This document shows, piece by piece, positions 29,858 through 39,580 of a DNA stretch of 43,266 bases (position 1 is the stretch's first letter; each line of letters begins with the position of its first letter). The position numbers were made by a program, and so were the translations under genes. The stretch covers positions 1 to 43,266 of the forward strand of contig JAIPGJ010000009.1 of the NCBI GenBank assembly GCA_021736185.1. Reading direction: 5' to 3'. Origin of the DNA: Fidelibacterota bacterium (GTDB taxonomy: Bacteria > Fidelibacterota > UBA8477 > JABMPR01). The notes under the pieces were generated by a model, which was given only the letters and a program-made list of their open reading frames with translations, ran no database searches and had not been told where the DNA came from.

Positions 29858-31351
29858 ATGAAGGATGAAACTAATATATTGACTACGCAGAATGATGAAA
29901 AAAATGCGCTGAGTGATGACCAGCAAACCATCCAGAATATAACGGATCAAGAGTACAAATACGGTTTCGTTTCCGATATTGAAATGGGTGAATTTCCACA
30001 GGGTCTTGACGAAAACATCGTCAGGATGATCTCGGCAAAAAAACGCGAACCCAAGTTCATGACTGAATGGAGATTAAAGGCTTACCGCCAATGGCGTAAA
30101 CTGAAGGAACCTAAATGGCCAAAACTGAAATATTCAGAAGTGTCTTATGAGGATTTATACTATTATGCCTCACCGAAAAAAGATGCTCCAAAAAGTTTGG
30201 CCGACGTGGATCCTGAGCTCCTGAGAACCTTCGACAAACTTGGGGTTCCACTGGAAGAACGGGAGCTGCTCGCTGGTGTTGCAGTAGATGCTGTTATCGA
30301 TAGTGTCTCTGTGGCAACCACCTTCAAAGGAAAACTGGGTGAATTGGGCATCATCTTCTGCCCCATCAGTGAAGCCATTCAGGAACATCCTGAATTGGTG
30401 AAGAAATACCTGGGAACTGTGGTTCCCTACACAGATAATTTTTATGCGACACTGAACTCTGCGGTTTTCAGTGATGGCAGTTTTGTATATATCCCACCAG
30501 GTGTTCGCTGCCCCATGGAACTCTCCAGCTATTTCAGGATTAATGCGTCAAAAACCGGTCAATTCGAACGGACGCTCATCATTGCTGATAAGGGAAGTTA
30601 TGTCAGTTATCTGGAGGGTTGTACTGCCCCCATGCGTGATGAAAATCAATTGCATGCCGCTGTCGTGGAGCTCATCGCCCATGAAGATGCAGAAATTAAG
30701 TACTCCACCGTTCAGAATTGGTATGCAGGGAATAAAGAAGGGGTTGGTGGCATTTTCAATTTCGTCACCAAGCGGGGACTTTGCGAAGGCAAAAACTCCA
30801 AAATATCCTGGACACAGGTGGAAACTGGCTCTGCGATCACCTGGAAATATCCCAGTTGTATCTTAAAAGGGGATAATTCCGTGGGTGAATTTTATTCTGT
30901 GGCGCTGACCAACAATCACCAGCAGGCAGATACAGGCACAAAAATGATCCATCTTGGCAAAAACACGAAGAGTCTGATCATCTCCAAGGGTATTTCTGCC
31001 GGGAAGAGCAGTAATGCCTATCGAGGATTGGTGAAGGTCAATAGCAAGGCAGAAAACGCCCGCAACTACTCTCAGTGCGATTCATTACTCATTGGAGATC
31101 AGTGTGGCGCCCATACCTACCCCTATCTGGAAATTGAGAATCCAACTGCCCAGGTTGAACATGAAGCCACCACCTCAAAGGTATCTGAAGATCAAATATT
31201 TTATTTAAATCAACGAGGCATTTCCACTGAAGATGCTATCGGCATGATTGTATCTGGTTATGCTCGAGAAGTATTTCAACAGCTGCCTATGGAATTTGCT
31301 GTAGAAGCCCAGGCTTTGATGTCGCTCAGTCTTGAAGGGTCGGTGGGTTAA
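29858..31351 (+). CDS. sufB: Fe-S cluster assembly protein SufB
   Basis: [86 protein letters not shown]. Confidence 0.97.
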   Translation: MKDETNILTTQNDEKNALSDDQQTIQNITDQEYKYGFVSDIEMGEFPQGLDENIVRMISAKKREPKFMTEWRLKAYRQWRKLKEPKWPKLKYSEVSYEDLYYYASPKKDAPKSLADVDPELLRTFDKLGVPLEERELLAGVAVDAVIDSVSVATTFKGKLGELGIIFCPISEAIQEHPELVKKYLGTVVPYTDNFYATLNSAVFSDGSFVYIPPGVRCPMELSSYFRINASKTGQFERTLIIADKGSYVSYLEGCTAPMRDENQLHAAVVELIAHEDAEIKYSTVQNWYAGNKEGVGGIFNFVTKRGLCEGKNSKISWTQVETGSAITWKYPSCILKGDNSVGEFYSVALTNNHQQADTGTKMIHLGKNTKSLIISKGISAGKSSNAYRGLVKVNSKAENARNYSQCDSLLIGDQCGAHTYPYLEIENPTAQVEHEATTSKVSEDQIFYLNQRGISTEDAIGMIVSGYAREVFQQLPMEFAVEAQALMSLSLEGSVG

Positions 31352-31495
31352 ATGAGTTCGATGAGTTTGGTGAGTTTGATGAGTTAAATGAGTTTAATGA
31401 GTTCGATGAGTTCGATGAGTTTGGTGAGTTTAATGAGTTTAATGAGTTTGATGAGTTTGATGAGTTTGATGGGTTTGATGGGTTTGATGGGTTTT
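31352..31495 (+). repeat. Tandem 9-bp repeat array (about 16 units, consensus ATGAGTTTG)
   Basis: Directly counted units ATGAGTTCG, ATGAGTTTG, GTGAGTTTG, ATGAGTTAA ... ATGGGTTTT filling 144 bp right after the sufB stop. Confidence 0.97.
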
Positions 31496-31666
31496 GGGAG
31501 ATTTAGTTTGTTGTTTGATAGATCAACGCAGGATTCTGAGATCGTGCTCATCAATACAGGCAATATGTTCTTGAATGATGGTATGAAATTGAATGATCAA
31601 AAAATTTGTAGTAAAAAAACCTTAAATAATCTCTGCGGCTTTGCGGCTCTGCAAGAGGGGAAATAG

Positions 31667-32425
31667 ATGTTATCCATTAAAAATTTACAAGTATCCGTTG
31701 AGGATAAACCAATTTTGAAGGGTTTAAACCTGGAGGTGAAAGCTGGAGAGATTCACGCCATCATGGGACCCAACGGCTCCGGTAAGAGCACTCTCGCTCA
31801 TGTTCTATCTGGAAGAGAAGGTTATCGTGTTGATGCCGGCACAGCCTATTACAAGGGTTTGAACCTGTTGGAGATGGCACCTGAGATTCGTGCCCGCGAG
31901 GGAATGTTTTTAGCTTTCCAGTACCCCATTGAAATTCCTGGTGTCAATAATACTTCTTTCTTGAAAAAAGCTCTCAACGAAATCAGGAAACATAATGGTG
32001 AAGAGGAGCTGGATGCCATCGATTTCCTCAGCCTAATCAAAAAACAGATGAATCTGGTGGAGATGAAAGAGAATCTGCTGAGGCGTCCCGTAAATCAGGG
32101 TTTTTCCGGGGGTGAGAAGAAGCGCAATGAGATTTTGCAGATGGCCGTATTGAACCCCACCCTAGCCATTCTGGATGAAACCGACTCAGGATTGGATATC
32201 GATGCCCTGCGTATTGTGGCGGGTGGAGTCAATAAATTGCGTTCTGCTGACAATGCTTTTGTGGTCATCACCCATTATCAGAGACTCCTGGATTACATCG
32301 TGCCTGATTTTGTCCATGTGCTTTCTGATGGACAGATCATCAAATCCGGCACCAAAGAATTAGCCCTGGAGCTGGAAGAACGTGGCTACGACTGGTTGGT
32401 GGATAAAGCAGAAACTCAGGCGTAG
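31667..32425 (+). CDS. sufC: Fe-S assembly ATPase SufC
   Basis: [52 protein letters not shown]. Confidence 0.97.
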   Translation: MLSIKNLQVSVEDKPILKGLNLEVKAGEIHAIMGPNGSGKSTLAHVLSGREGYRVDAGTAYYKGLNLLEMAPEIRAREGMFLAFQYPIEIPGVNNTSFLKKALNEIRKHNGEEELDAIDFLSLIKKQMNLVEMKENLLRRPVNQGFSGGEKKRNEILQMAVLNPTLAILDETDSGLDIDALRIVAGGVNKLRSADNAFVVITHYQRLLDYIVPDFVHVLSDGQIIKSGTKELALELEERGYDWLVDKAETQA

Positions 32426-32439
32426 GCAAGGGAGCAAGC

Positions 32440-33762
32440 GTGGCACAGCAAACCAATAATTTTTCAAATTGGATCAGCCAACAGATTGAAGCTGATACGA
32501 CCTTCACTCTTTCTGATGCAGTCAGATCCCCTTCCCGGTCCAGATTGGCTGAGGGTATTTTTCCCACTCGCAAGGATGAGGAATGGAGATATACACCCCT
32601 TGGTCAAATTCTAGAATCGAGCCCTGATATGGACAGCCGCAGTGCGGTGACTCCAGAATTTATCAACAAACTTAAAGATGCCATGCCCCAGGCCCATACC
32701 CTTGTATTCATTAATGGCCAATATTCTGAGAATTTTTCGGATAACCAGACTCATCTTGAAAATGCAGGATTAAGGATCTCTCGCTTTTCTCAATTAAACA
32801 GCACACAGCTTCAGATGGTAGAAGAGACTATACTCAATGCTGCTTTAACGGATGATAACATTTTTCAACATATCACCTTGGGTCTAGCTCAAAATGGGCT
32901 TTTCATAGAGCTAGCTCAAAATGTGGATACTCAGACGACATTACATATCATTCACATCTCCTCAGCTCAAGGCGACACCTCATTTACCAATCCAGTTCAA
33001 GTTGTCCGATGTGGCGAAAACAGTCATTTGAAAATGGTAGAACAATTTACCTCACTGGGACAGGCCGCCGTCATTACAGTACCTGCCAGTTACATTCAGA
33101 TGGACAAGGGCGCTGGTCTTGTCCATTATAAAATTGGTATAGAGAATAACGAAACCAATCATGTCTCCAATACATCAGTGAGGGTTGCTGAATCGGGGAC
33201 TTATCAGTCCCATCAATATTTGTTGGGTTCGAAGCTGACCCGATCAAACCTGGAGGTCAGTTTTACAGGACCAGATGGACACGCTGTGCTCAGGGGAATT
33301 TATCTGGGTGATGAGAATCAGCATCTGGATATGAGAACCTATATGGACCATGCTCATCCACACTGCAGTAGCGATCAGCATTTCCGTGGAATTTTAAATG
33401 GACATGCTCGTGGAGTATTTAATGGAATGGTTCTGGTACGCAAAGATGCCCAGAAAACGGATGCACAACAGACTAATAAAAATCTGCTCTTATCACGGGA
33501 TGCCCGCGTCGATACAAAACCCCAGCTGGAAATTTTCGCTGATGATGTAAAATGTGCCCATGGAGCAACCATCGGTGAGCTAGACCCGGATGCTCTGTTT
33601 TATCTTCAATCCAGGGGGATTGGTAAAAAGGACGCAGCCCTCATGCTGACGAGAGCCTTTGCTGCAGAGATTAGCCAGGAAATAGAGCTAATATCTCTCC
33701 AGGATTATCTTCAGGACAAGATTGCAGCATCCTTAAATGAGATTGTCAATGCCAGTATTTGA
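32440..33762 (+). CDS. sufD: Fe-S assembly protein SufD
   Basis: HFRGILNGHARGVFNGMVLV, QTNKNLLLSRDARVDTKPQLEIFADDVKCAHGATIGELD. Confidence 0.96.
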   Translation: MAQQTNNFSNWISQQIEADTTFTLSDAVRSPSRSRLAEGIFPTRKDEEWRYTPLGQILESSPDMDSRSAVTPEFINKLKDAMPQAHTLVFINGQYSENFSDNQTHLENAGLRISRFSQLNSTQLQMVEETILNAALTDDNIFQHITLGLAQNGLFIELAQNVDTQTTLHIIHISSAQGDTSFTNPVQVVRCGENSHLKMVEQFTSLGQAAVITVPASYIQMDKGAGLVHYKIGIENNETNHVSNTSVRVAESGTYQSHQYLLGSKLTRSNLEVSFTGPDGHAVLRGIYLGDENQHLDMRTYMDHAHPHCSSDQHFRGILNGHARGVFNGMVLVRKDAQKTDAQQTNKNLLLSRDARVDTKPQLEIFADDVKCAHGATIGELDPDALFYLQSRGIGKKDAALMLTRAFAAEISQEIELISLQDYLQDKIAASLNEIVNASI

Positions 33763-34972
33763 CGTGAATAAAGTACGCAGCGATTTTCCCATACTGGGAA
33801 CTCATGTCCATGGAAAACCATTGATTTATGCCGACAATGCTGCTTCAACTCAGAAACCCCAACAAGTGATGGACTCCATTTCAGATTTATACTCAAATCA
33901 TTACGCAAATATTCACCGTGGAGTTCATTATCTCAGTCAAAAGTCAACAGCGCTCTATGAAGGAGCTCGTGAAACAGTAAAAAACTTTATCCATGCGAAA
34001 AAGATCGAAGAAATCATCTTTGTTCGTGGAACCACCGAGGGGATAAATCTCATTGCCAGCAGTTATCTTGAGCCTCTGCTCAAGGCTGGAGATGAGATAT
34101 TGCTCTCTGAGATGGAACATCATTCCAATATCATACCCTGGCAGCTCACTGCCGAACGAACCGGTGCAATTTTGACCATTATTCCCCTGCTGGAGAATGG
34201 GGAATTGAACCTGAGTGTACTGCCAACTCTGCTGTCCTCCCGAGTCAGACTGGTTGCTGTGACCCAGATGTCAAATTCGCTGGGTACCTTGAACGATATT
34301 TCACGCATTATTGAGCTCGCCCATCAACAAAGTATCCCGGTGCTCATCGATGGAGCTCAGTCTATTGCTCATATGGCCATTGACGTACAAAAACTTGATT
34401 GTGATTTTTTTGTGTTTTCAGGACATAAAATCTATGGCCCCACAGGTATCGGGGCTTTGTATGCCAAAGAAAAGCACTTACTCAATATGAGACCCTATCA
34501 GGGGGGTGGCGACATGATCCTGAGCGTCAGTTTTGAAAAAACCGAGTATAATGACATTCCCTACAAGTTTGAAGCGGGCACCCCGAATATTGAGGGGGCG
34601 ATTGGAATGGCAACCGCACTGGATTATGTATCCGATCTGACTATTGAAGCTATCGCTGAGTATGAGCAGGAATTACTTGCCTACGCAACCAAAATATTTA
34701 CTGCAATTGAAGGACTGCACATCATTGGGACGGCTCCTCACAAAGGCAGTATCATCTCATTTGTTCTGGATGGTATTCATCCACATGATGTGGGAACTGT
34801 TATGGATATGGAAGGTGTCGCTGTAAGAACAGGACACCACTGCACTCAGCCTGTCATGGAGCATTACCACATCCCGGCCACAACTCGCGTCTCACTCTCC
34901 TTTTACAACACATTTGAGGAAATCGATGATATAGCCAAAGCGATAACCAAGGTTAAGGAGCTCATGGGTTGA
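33749..34972 (+). CDS. sufS: Cysteine desulfurase SufS
   Basis: YADNAASTQKPQQVMD, FVFSGHKIYGPTGIG PLP-Lys, VRTGHHCTQPVM catalytic Cys. Confidence 0.96.
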   Translation: MPVFDVNKVRSDFPILGTHVHGKPLIYADNAASTQKPQQVMDSISDLYSNHYANIHRGVHYLSQKSTALYEGARETVKNFIHAKKIEEIIFVRGTTEGINLIASSYLEPLLKAGDEILLSEMEHHSNIIPWQLTAERTGAILTIIPLLENGELNLSVLPTLLSSRVRLVAVTQMSNSLGTLNDISRIIELAHQQSIPVLIDGAQSIAHMAIDVQKLDCDFFVFSGHKIYGPTGIGALYAKEKHLLNMRPYQGGGDMILSVSFEKTEYNDIPYKFEAGTPNIEGAIGMATALDYVSDLTIEAIAEYEQELLAYATKIFTAIEGLHIIGTAPHKGSIISFVLDGIHPHDVGTVMDMEGVAVRTGHHCTQPVMEHYHIPATTRVSLSFYNTFEEIDDIAKAITKVKELMG

Positions 34973-35424
34973 TGTCAGAATTAAGAGAGTTATATCAGGA
35001 AGTCATCCTGGATCACAATAAAAATCCACGAAATTTTATGAAACTGAAAGTTCACTCTCACCATGCAAATGGACACAATCCACTTTGTGGAGACAAGTTG
35101 GAACTATATCTGGATGTGGTCGATGGAGTGATTAAGGATATCAGCTTCGTGGGAAGTGGTTGTGCGATATCAACCTCCTCGGCTAGTCTGATGACACAAT
35201 TTCTGAAAGGCAAGACAGTTGATGAATCACGGCATTACTTCGAAAGTTTCCATGATTTGGTTACTGGCAAAGCGCTCAGTGAAGAAAAATTAGAACAACT
35301 CGGCAAATTAGCCGTATTCGCAGGTGTCCAAGAATTTCCTGCACGAATAAAGTGTGCGAGTCTCTCCTGGCATACCCTCATGAATGCCCTGGATAGTAAA
35401 GATGAAACTGCTGCGACTGAATAG
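34969..35424 (+). CDS. sufU: Fe-S scaffold/sulfur-transfer protein SufU
   Basis: ILDHNKNPRNF, GHNPLCGDKLELYLDV, GSGCAISTSSASLM, RIKCASLSWHTL. Confidence 0.95.
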   Translation: MMSELRELYQEVILDHNKNPRNFMKLKVHSHHANGHNPLCGDKLELYLDVVDGVIKDISFVGSGCAISTSSASLMTQFLKGKTVDESRHYFESFHDLVTGKALSEEKLEQLGKLAVFAGVQEFPARIKCASLSWHTLMNALDSKDETAATE

Positions 35425-35445
35425 CCAAATAATTGGATTATATAT

Positions 35446-35781
35446 ATGAATGATAATATTCCAGAAATTGATCTAAAAGAAATTGAAGATAAAATCGTTT
35501 CCACGATCAAGACCATCTATGACCCTGAAATACCCGTAAATATTTATGATCTGGGGTTGATTTATGACATTAAGGTAACTGAAGAACTTGAAGCTTATGT
35601 AAAGATGACTTTGACGGCACCTAATTGTCCAGTGGCTGGTTCACTACCCATATCGGTTAAACAGCAAATCTTGCAGGAAGTCCAGGAATTGGAGTTTGCT
35701 GATGTGGAAGTCGTGTGGGAACCTCAGTGGCATAAAGATATGATTAGCGAAGCCGGCTTACTCCAACTCGGTTTACTCTAA
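35446..35781 (+). CDS. SufT/DUF59 (MIP18-like) Fe-S assembly factor
   Basis: IYDPEIPVNIYDLGLIYDIKV, MTLTAPNCPVAGSLP; operon context. Confidence 0.93.
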   Translation: MNDNIPEIDLKEIEDKIVSTIKTIYDPEIPVNIYDLGLIYDIKVTEELEAYVKMTLTAPNCPVAGSLPISVKQQILQEVQELEFADVEVVWEPQWHKDMISEAGLLQLGLL

Positions 35782-35782
35782 A

Positions 35783-36262
35783 ATGAAACTTAGCGCTCAA
35801 GAAGAATATGGCATTCGTTGTTTGCTCCATATCGGTCATCAGACTGAGAGGGGTTCCGGAAGCAGTCTTTCAAGCATAAGTAAAGCTGAAAAGATCACTC
35901 CCTCCAATACAGCTAAACTGGTCAGGATTCTACGGATGAACGGTTTTGTAGAAAGTAGCCGTGGGAAGGATGGTGGGTATACTTTAGCGATGGCGCCTGA
36001 AGACATCAAGCTTAGCGACGTTTTTGAGGTTTTGGGGGGCAAATTATTTGGCGAGGGCTTTTGTGCTCATTATGCAGGAACGGATAATAAATGTGTTCAC
36101 TTTGATCAGTGTACCATCAGATCCTTCTGGTGTGCGATCCAATCCGTTCTTGACCATGTACTCAGCCAAACCACATTAAAACATCTTATGGATCCTAACG
36201 AAATGGGTTGGTGGGAGACTTGTCTGTCAGCGAACCCACTCTTGCCTCAGCAATCATCTTAA
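35783..36262 (+). CDS. Rrf2 family transcriptional regulator
   Basis: MKLSAQEEYGIRCLLHIG, winged helix, three Cys (GFCAHYAGTDNKCVHFDQC) consistent with Fe-S binding. Confidence 0.93.
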   Translation: MKLSAQEEYGIRCLLHIGHQTERGSGSSLSSISKAEKITPSNTAKLVRILRMNGFVESSRGKDGGYTLAMAPEDIKLSDVFEVLGGKLFGEGFCAHYAGTDNKCVHFDQCTIRSFWCAIQSVLDHVLSQTTLKHLMDPNEMGWWETCLSANPLLPQQSS

Positions 36263-36292
36263 TATTTTTTAAAGATTTACATCCAATTTCAC

Positions 36293-36309
36293 TTCCCTGC
36301 AGCAGGGAA
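36293..36309. promoter_or_regulatory. 17-bp perfect palindrome of unknown role
   Basis: TTCCCTGC-A-GCAGGGAA between the rrf2-family gene and the response regulator gene. Confidence 0.35.
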
Positions 36310-36463
36310 AAGGTGATAAATATCACTGTGGAAATAAAATGTTACAATTGTCGCATTTATAATACACAATTAGCATTTTAGCTCTATATTGTGGCCTTGC
36401 CATTTTAATATGATGGAAATTTTGAAAAAGTGACTTAAAAATCTGCCTAAGTAAGAAGCGACT

Positions 36464-37849
36464 ATGAACAGCAAGCAAAAAAATCAGGCCCGAGTACTCA
36501 TCGTAGATGATGAGCCAGACATCACTCATCTTTTTGAAAATTTTCTTAGTGATCTTGGATATGATATATCTACAGCCACTGAACCTGAAGAAGCAATTGA
36601 GCTTTTTGAGAAAGAAGATTTTGATGTAGCAGTCCTGGATATCAATATGCCACGAATAAGTGGGTTGAAATTACTCGAACAATTTAAGCAGACAAATCCG
36701 CAACTTATCGTCATTATGGTCAGCGCCATCCAGGATACAGATATCGTAGTAAAATGTATCCAGCATGGTGCCTATGATTATCTTGCCAAACCCATCATTG
36801 ACTTAAATCAATTACAGATTCGCATTTCACGCGGTTTATCGGAAAAACGAATCCGTAGTGAGAATATTGCTTTAAGGAAAGAGCTGAAGCGTCACACCGA
36901 CTTTCTAGAGATTGAAGCCCATTCAGCGGTGATGCAGCGGATTCTGGAAAAGATAAGCACGGTTGCTGATTACAATACGACTGTTTTGCTGACCGGTGAA
37001 TCAGGTACAGGCAAAGAGGTCGCTGCCCGTTTGGTTCATCAGCAAAGTCGCAATAGCAGGGGCTCTTTTATTCCTATTAACTGTGGAAGTATCCCAGGAA
37101 CCTTGCTCGAGAGTACGCTGTTTGGTCATGAAAAGGGGTCCTTCACCGGGGCGAATGAGAGAAAAAAGGGTGTCTTCGAGGAATCTCACAATGGAACTAT
37201 TTTCCTGGACGAGATCACTGAGACCACTCCTGAATTTCAGATACAATTGCTGCGGGTCCTGGAAACCAGCACCATACGTCGTGTCGGAAGTAGCGTTGAA
37301 ATTCCCCTGCATCTGAGAGTGGTGGCAGCAACCAATCAAAATATTGCAGAATTAGTCAAGATGGGGCGTTTTCGTGAAGATTTATATTTTCGTTTGAACG
37401 TCTTTCATATTGAAATCCCCCCTCTGCGGGAGCGAAGAGAAGACCTACCCGTGATCATTGAGTATCACTTAAAACGCCTATCCAGCGCTATGGGAAAAAA
37501 TGTGACTCGAATTGCCCCTAAGGCATTAGAAGTTTTCAATACCCATAATTGGCCAGGTAATATCCGTGAATTGGTGAATGTGTTAGAAAATGCAATGATA
37601 ATGTGCAAGGGCGATTCCATCTCAGTTTCGGACTTACCCACCCACTTATTAAGCGGCGGTAGTTCCATGGTTCTCAACCAGAACCACGAGGTTGACAATT
37701 ATGCTGATGCCAAGGAGGAGTTTGAGAGAATATATTTTCAGGCCCTTCTGCAACAATCTGAGATGAATATCAGTAAAGCAGCTCAATCTGCAGGTTTAAG
37801 TCGTCAACACCTGCATTTGAAATTAAAAAAGCTGGGTATCCAGAACTGA
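36464..37849 (+). CDS. Sigma54-dependent response regulator (NtrC/PilR family)
   Basis: Receiver domain (VLIVDDEPD, VAVLDINMP, KP), GESGTGKEVAARLVH, GAFTGA-type loop as GSFTGA, FIS-type HTH C-terminus. Confidence 0.96.
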   Translation: MNSKQKNQARVLIVDDEPDITHLFENFLSDLGYDISTATEPEEAIELFEKEDFDVAVLDINMPRISGLKLLEQFKQTNPQLIVIMVSAIQDTDIVVKCIQHGAYDYLAKPIIDLNQLQIRISRGLSEKRIRSENIALRKELKRHTDFLEIEAHSAVMQRILEKISTVADYNTTVLLTGESGTGKEVAARLVHQQSRNSRGSFIPINCGSIPGTLLESTLFGHEKGSFTGANERKKGVFEESHNGTIFLDEITETTPEFQIQLLRVLETSTIRRVGSSVEIPLHLRVVAATNQNIAELVKMGRFREDLYFRLNVFHIEIPPLRERREDLPVIIEYHLKRLSSAMGKNVTRIAPKALEVFNTHNWPGNIRELVNVLENAMIMCKGDSISVSDLPTHLLSGGSSMVLNQNHEVDNYADAKEEFERIYFQALLQQSEMNISKAAQSAGLSRQHLHLKLKKLGIQN

Positions 37850-37975
37850 TATTTATTAAGCATCCTGCAGCCTGTAACAAAATAACGACATATTCCCCTT
37901 TTTACATTCGTTCAATGTTGTTTACATTATGAAGCTTATGATTAATTAATTGCAAGCGTAGCAACTGAGAAAGTG

Positions 37976-39580
37976 ATGGAAATAGTTAAAGAAGAAAACT
38001 CCCCAAGTCTAGGCGCAATCCAGGCTGAAGGAATTTCAGAGATTTATGGTACCTTTGGTCTGAAAATGACCAGCCTAAAGGGTATCGCCTCCTTTGCTAC
38101 GGGTATGGCCCTCAAAATCGGTGAAGAAGTTTGCCAATTTCATAGTCTTGTTCCCATTGATGTTAAGGAAGACGGCACAGTGGTCATCGCCATGTCAGAT
38201 CCCCTGGATATGGTTGCAGTACAGATAATCAGAGCTAAGCTCAAGCAGGATATCGCCACAGTGTGGGCAGATGCAGATGAGATTGAGTTTGCAATCGGTT
38301 CCATTTTTTCTGACAAAAATACTTTTGAAGACACTCTCCAGGATCTGGTTGAGGTTGAAGATGAAATGGAAGAAATGGAGGAAGTAGATGAAGATAGTAT
38401 CGATATCCTCCGCACTCAAGCAACTGATGCCCCTGCAGTTGTCTTTGTAAACTCGCTTTTGGTCCAATCTATTCAAGAACGTGCCAGTGATATCCACATT
38501 GAACCCCAGGAGAATAATCTCAGAATTCGTTTGAGAATTGATGGGATGTTGCGTGAGTTCCCACCAGCGAATAGAAGGTTACAAAATGCAGTGATAGCCA
38601 GAATCAAAATTCTGGCTGATCTTGACATTGCTGAACGCAGAATTCCCCAGGATGGGCGAGTCAAATTTAAAATTATGGGACGTAGTGTGGATGTTCGCTG
38701 TTCAACTATTCCTGGAATATATGGTGAAAAGATTGTGATGCGTATCCTGGATCAGGGATCTACCTCCCTGGTTCTTGATGACTTGGGATTTCCTGCTGAT
38801 AAACTGGTTCTGCTTAAGGAAAAAGCCAATGCAGCCAATGGCATGATTCTGGTTACCGGACCGACGGGATCTGGAAAAACCACAACACTCTACTCAGTGC
38901 TTAATTATGTTAACAGTCCTCAGCTGAACATCATTACCGTAGAAGATCCTGTTGAATATAGACTGGAAGGTATTAACCAGGTACAGGCTCGTCCCAATGT
39001 AGGGTTGACCTTTGCCTCGGCCTTGAGATCAATTCTTCGTCAGGATCCTGATATCGTTATGGTTGGAGAAATTCGCGACCTTGAAACTGCCGAGATTGCC
39101 ATCAAGGCAGCGCTAACAGGTCACATGGTATTAAGTACTCTGCATACAAATAATGCCGTTGCAACTATCATTCGTTTACTTAATATGGGGATTGACAAGT
39201 ATTTGATCGTATCTTCTGTGTCAGTTATAGTGGCCCAGCGATTGGTGAGACGAGTATGTTCCGGGTGCAGAGAACCTGTGGAGCCCTCCATTGATATTAA
39301 AATGTTTATGGAGCGGCAGGGTGTTGACATAACACAATCTACCTTTTATAAGGGCAAGGGGTGCAAACAGTGTTCAGGATCCGGATTTTGGGGTCGATTC
39401 GGAATTCATGAAATATTATTTATGGATGCAAATATTAAAGAAATGATAATAAACGATGCCTCTGAGGCGCAGATTCGCAAAGCGGCTGAAGCAGCTGGAA
39501 CCCTATCCATTTTTGATGAAGGCATTATCCGCGCCCGTAATGGAGAAACTACTTTAGAAGAAATTATTAGGGTCGCCTAA
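37976..39580 (+). CDS. pilB: Type IV pilus assembly/type II secretion ATPase PilB/GspE
   Basis: GPTGSGKTTTLYSVL Walker A, RSILRQDPDIVMVGEIRDLETAEIA, Zn tetracysteine (CSGC...CKQC). The ORF track starts at 37973. Confidence 0.95.
   Translation: MEIVKEENSPSLGAIQAEGISEIYGTFGLKMTSLKGIASFATGMALKIGEEVCQFHSLVPIDVKEDGTVVIAMSDPLDMVAVQIIRAKLKQDIATVWADADEIEFAIGSIFSDKNTFEDTLQDLVEVEDEMEEMEEVDEDSIDILRTQATDAPAVVFVNSLLVQSIQERASDIHIEPQENNLRIRLRIDGMLREFPPANRRLQNAVIARIKILADLDIAERRIPQDGRVKFKIMGRSVDVRCSTIPGIYGEKIVMRILDQGSTSLVLDDLGFPADKLVLLKEKANAANGMILVTGPTGSGKTTTLYSVLNYVNSPQLNIITVEDPVEYRLEGINQVQARPNVGLTFASALRSILRQDPDIVMVGEIRDLETAEIAIKAALTGHMVLSTLHTNNAVATIIRLLNMGIDKYLIVSSVSVIVAQRLVRRVCSGCREPVEPSIDIKMFMERQGVDITQSTFYKGKGCKQCSGSGFWGRFGIHEILFMDANIKEMIINDASEAQIRKAAEAAGTLSIFDEGIIRARNGETTLEEIIRVA

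Noticed and set aside
36386-36405. TGGCCTTGCC as a sigma54 promoter upstream of the response regulator
   Set aside because: Spacing between the TGG and TTGC elements is far shorter than the required -24/-12 geometry.
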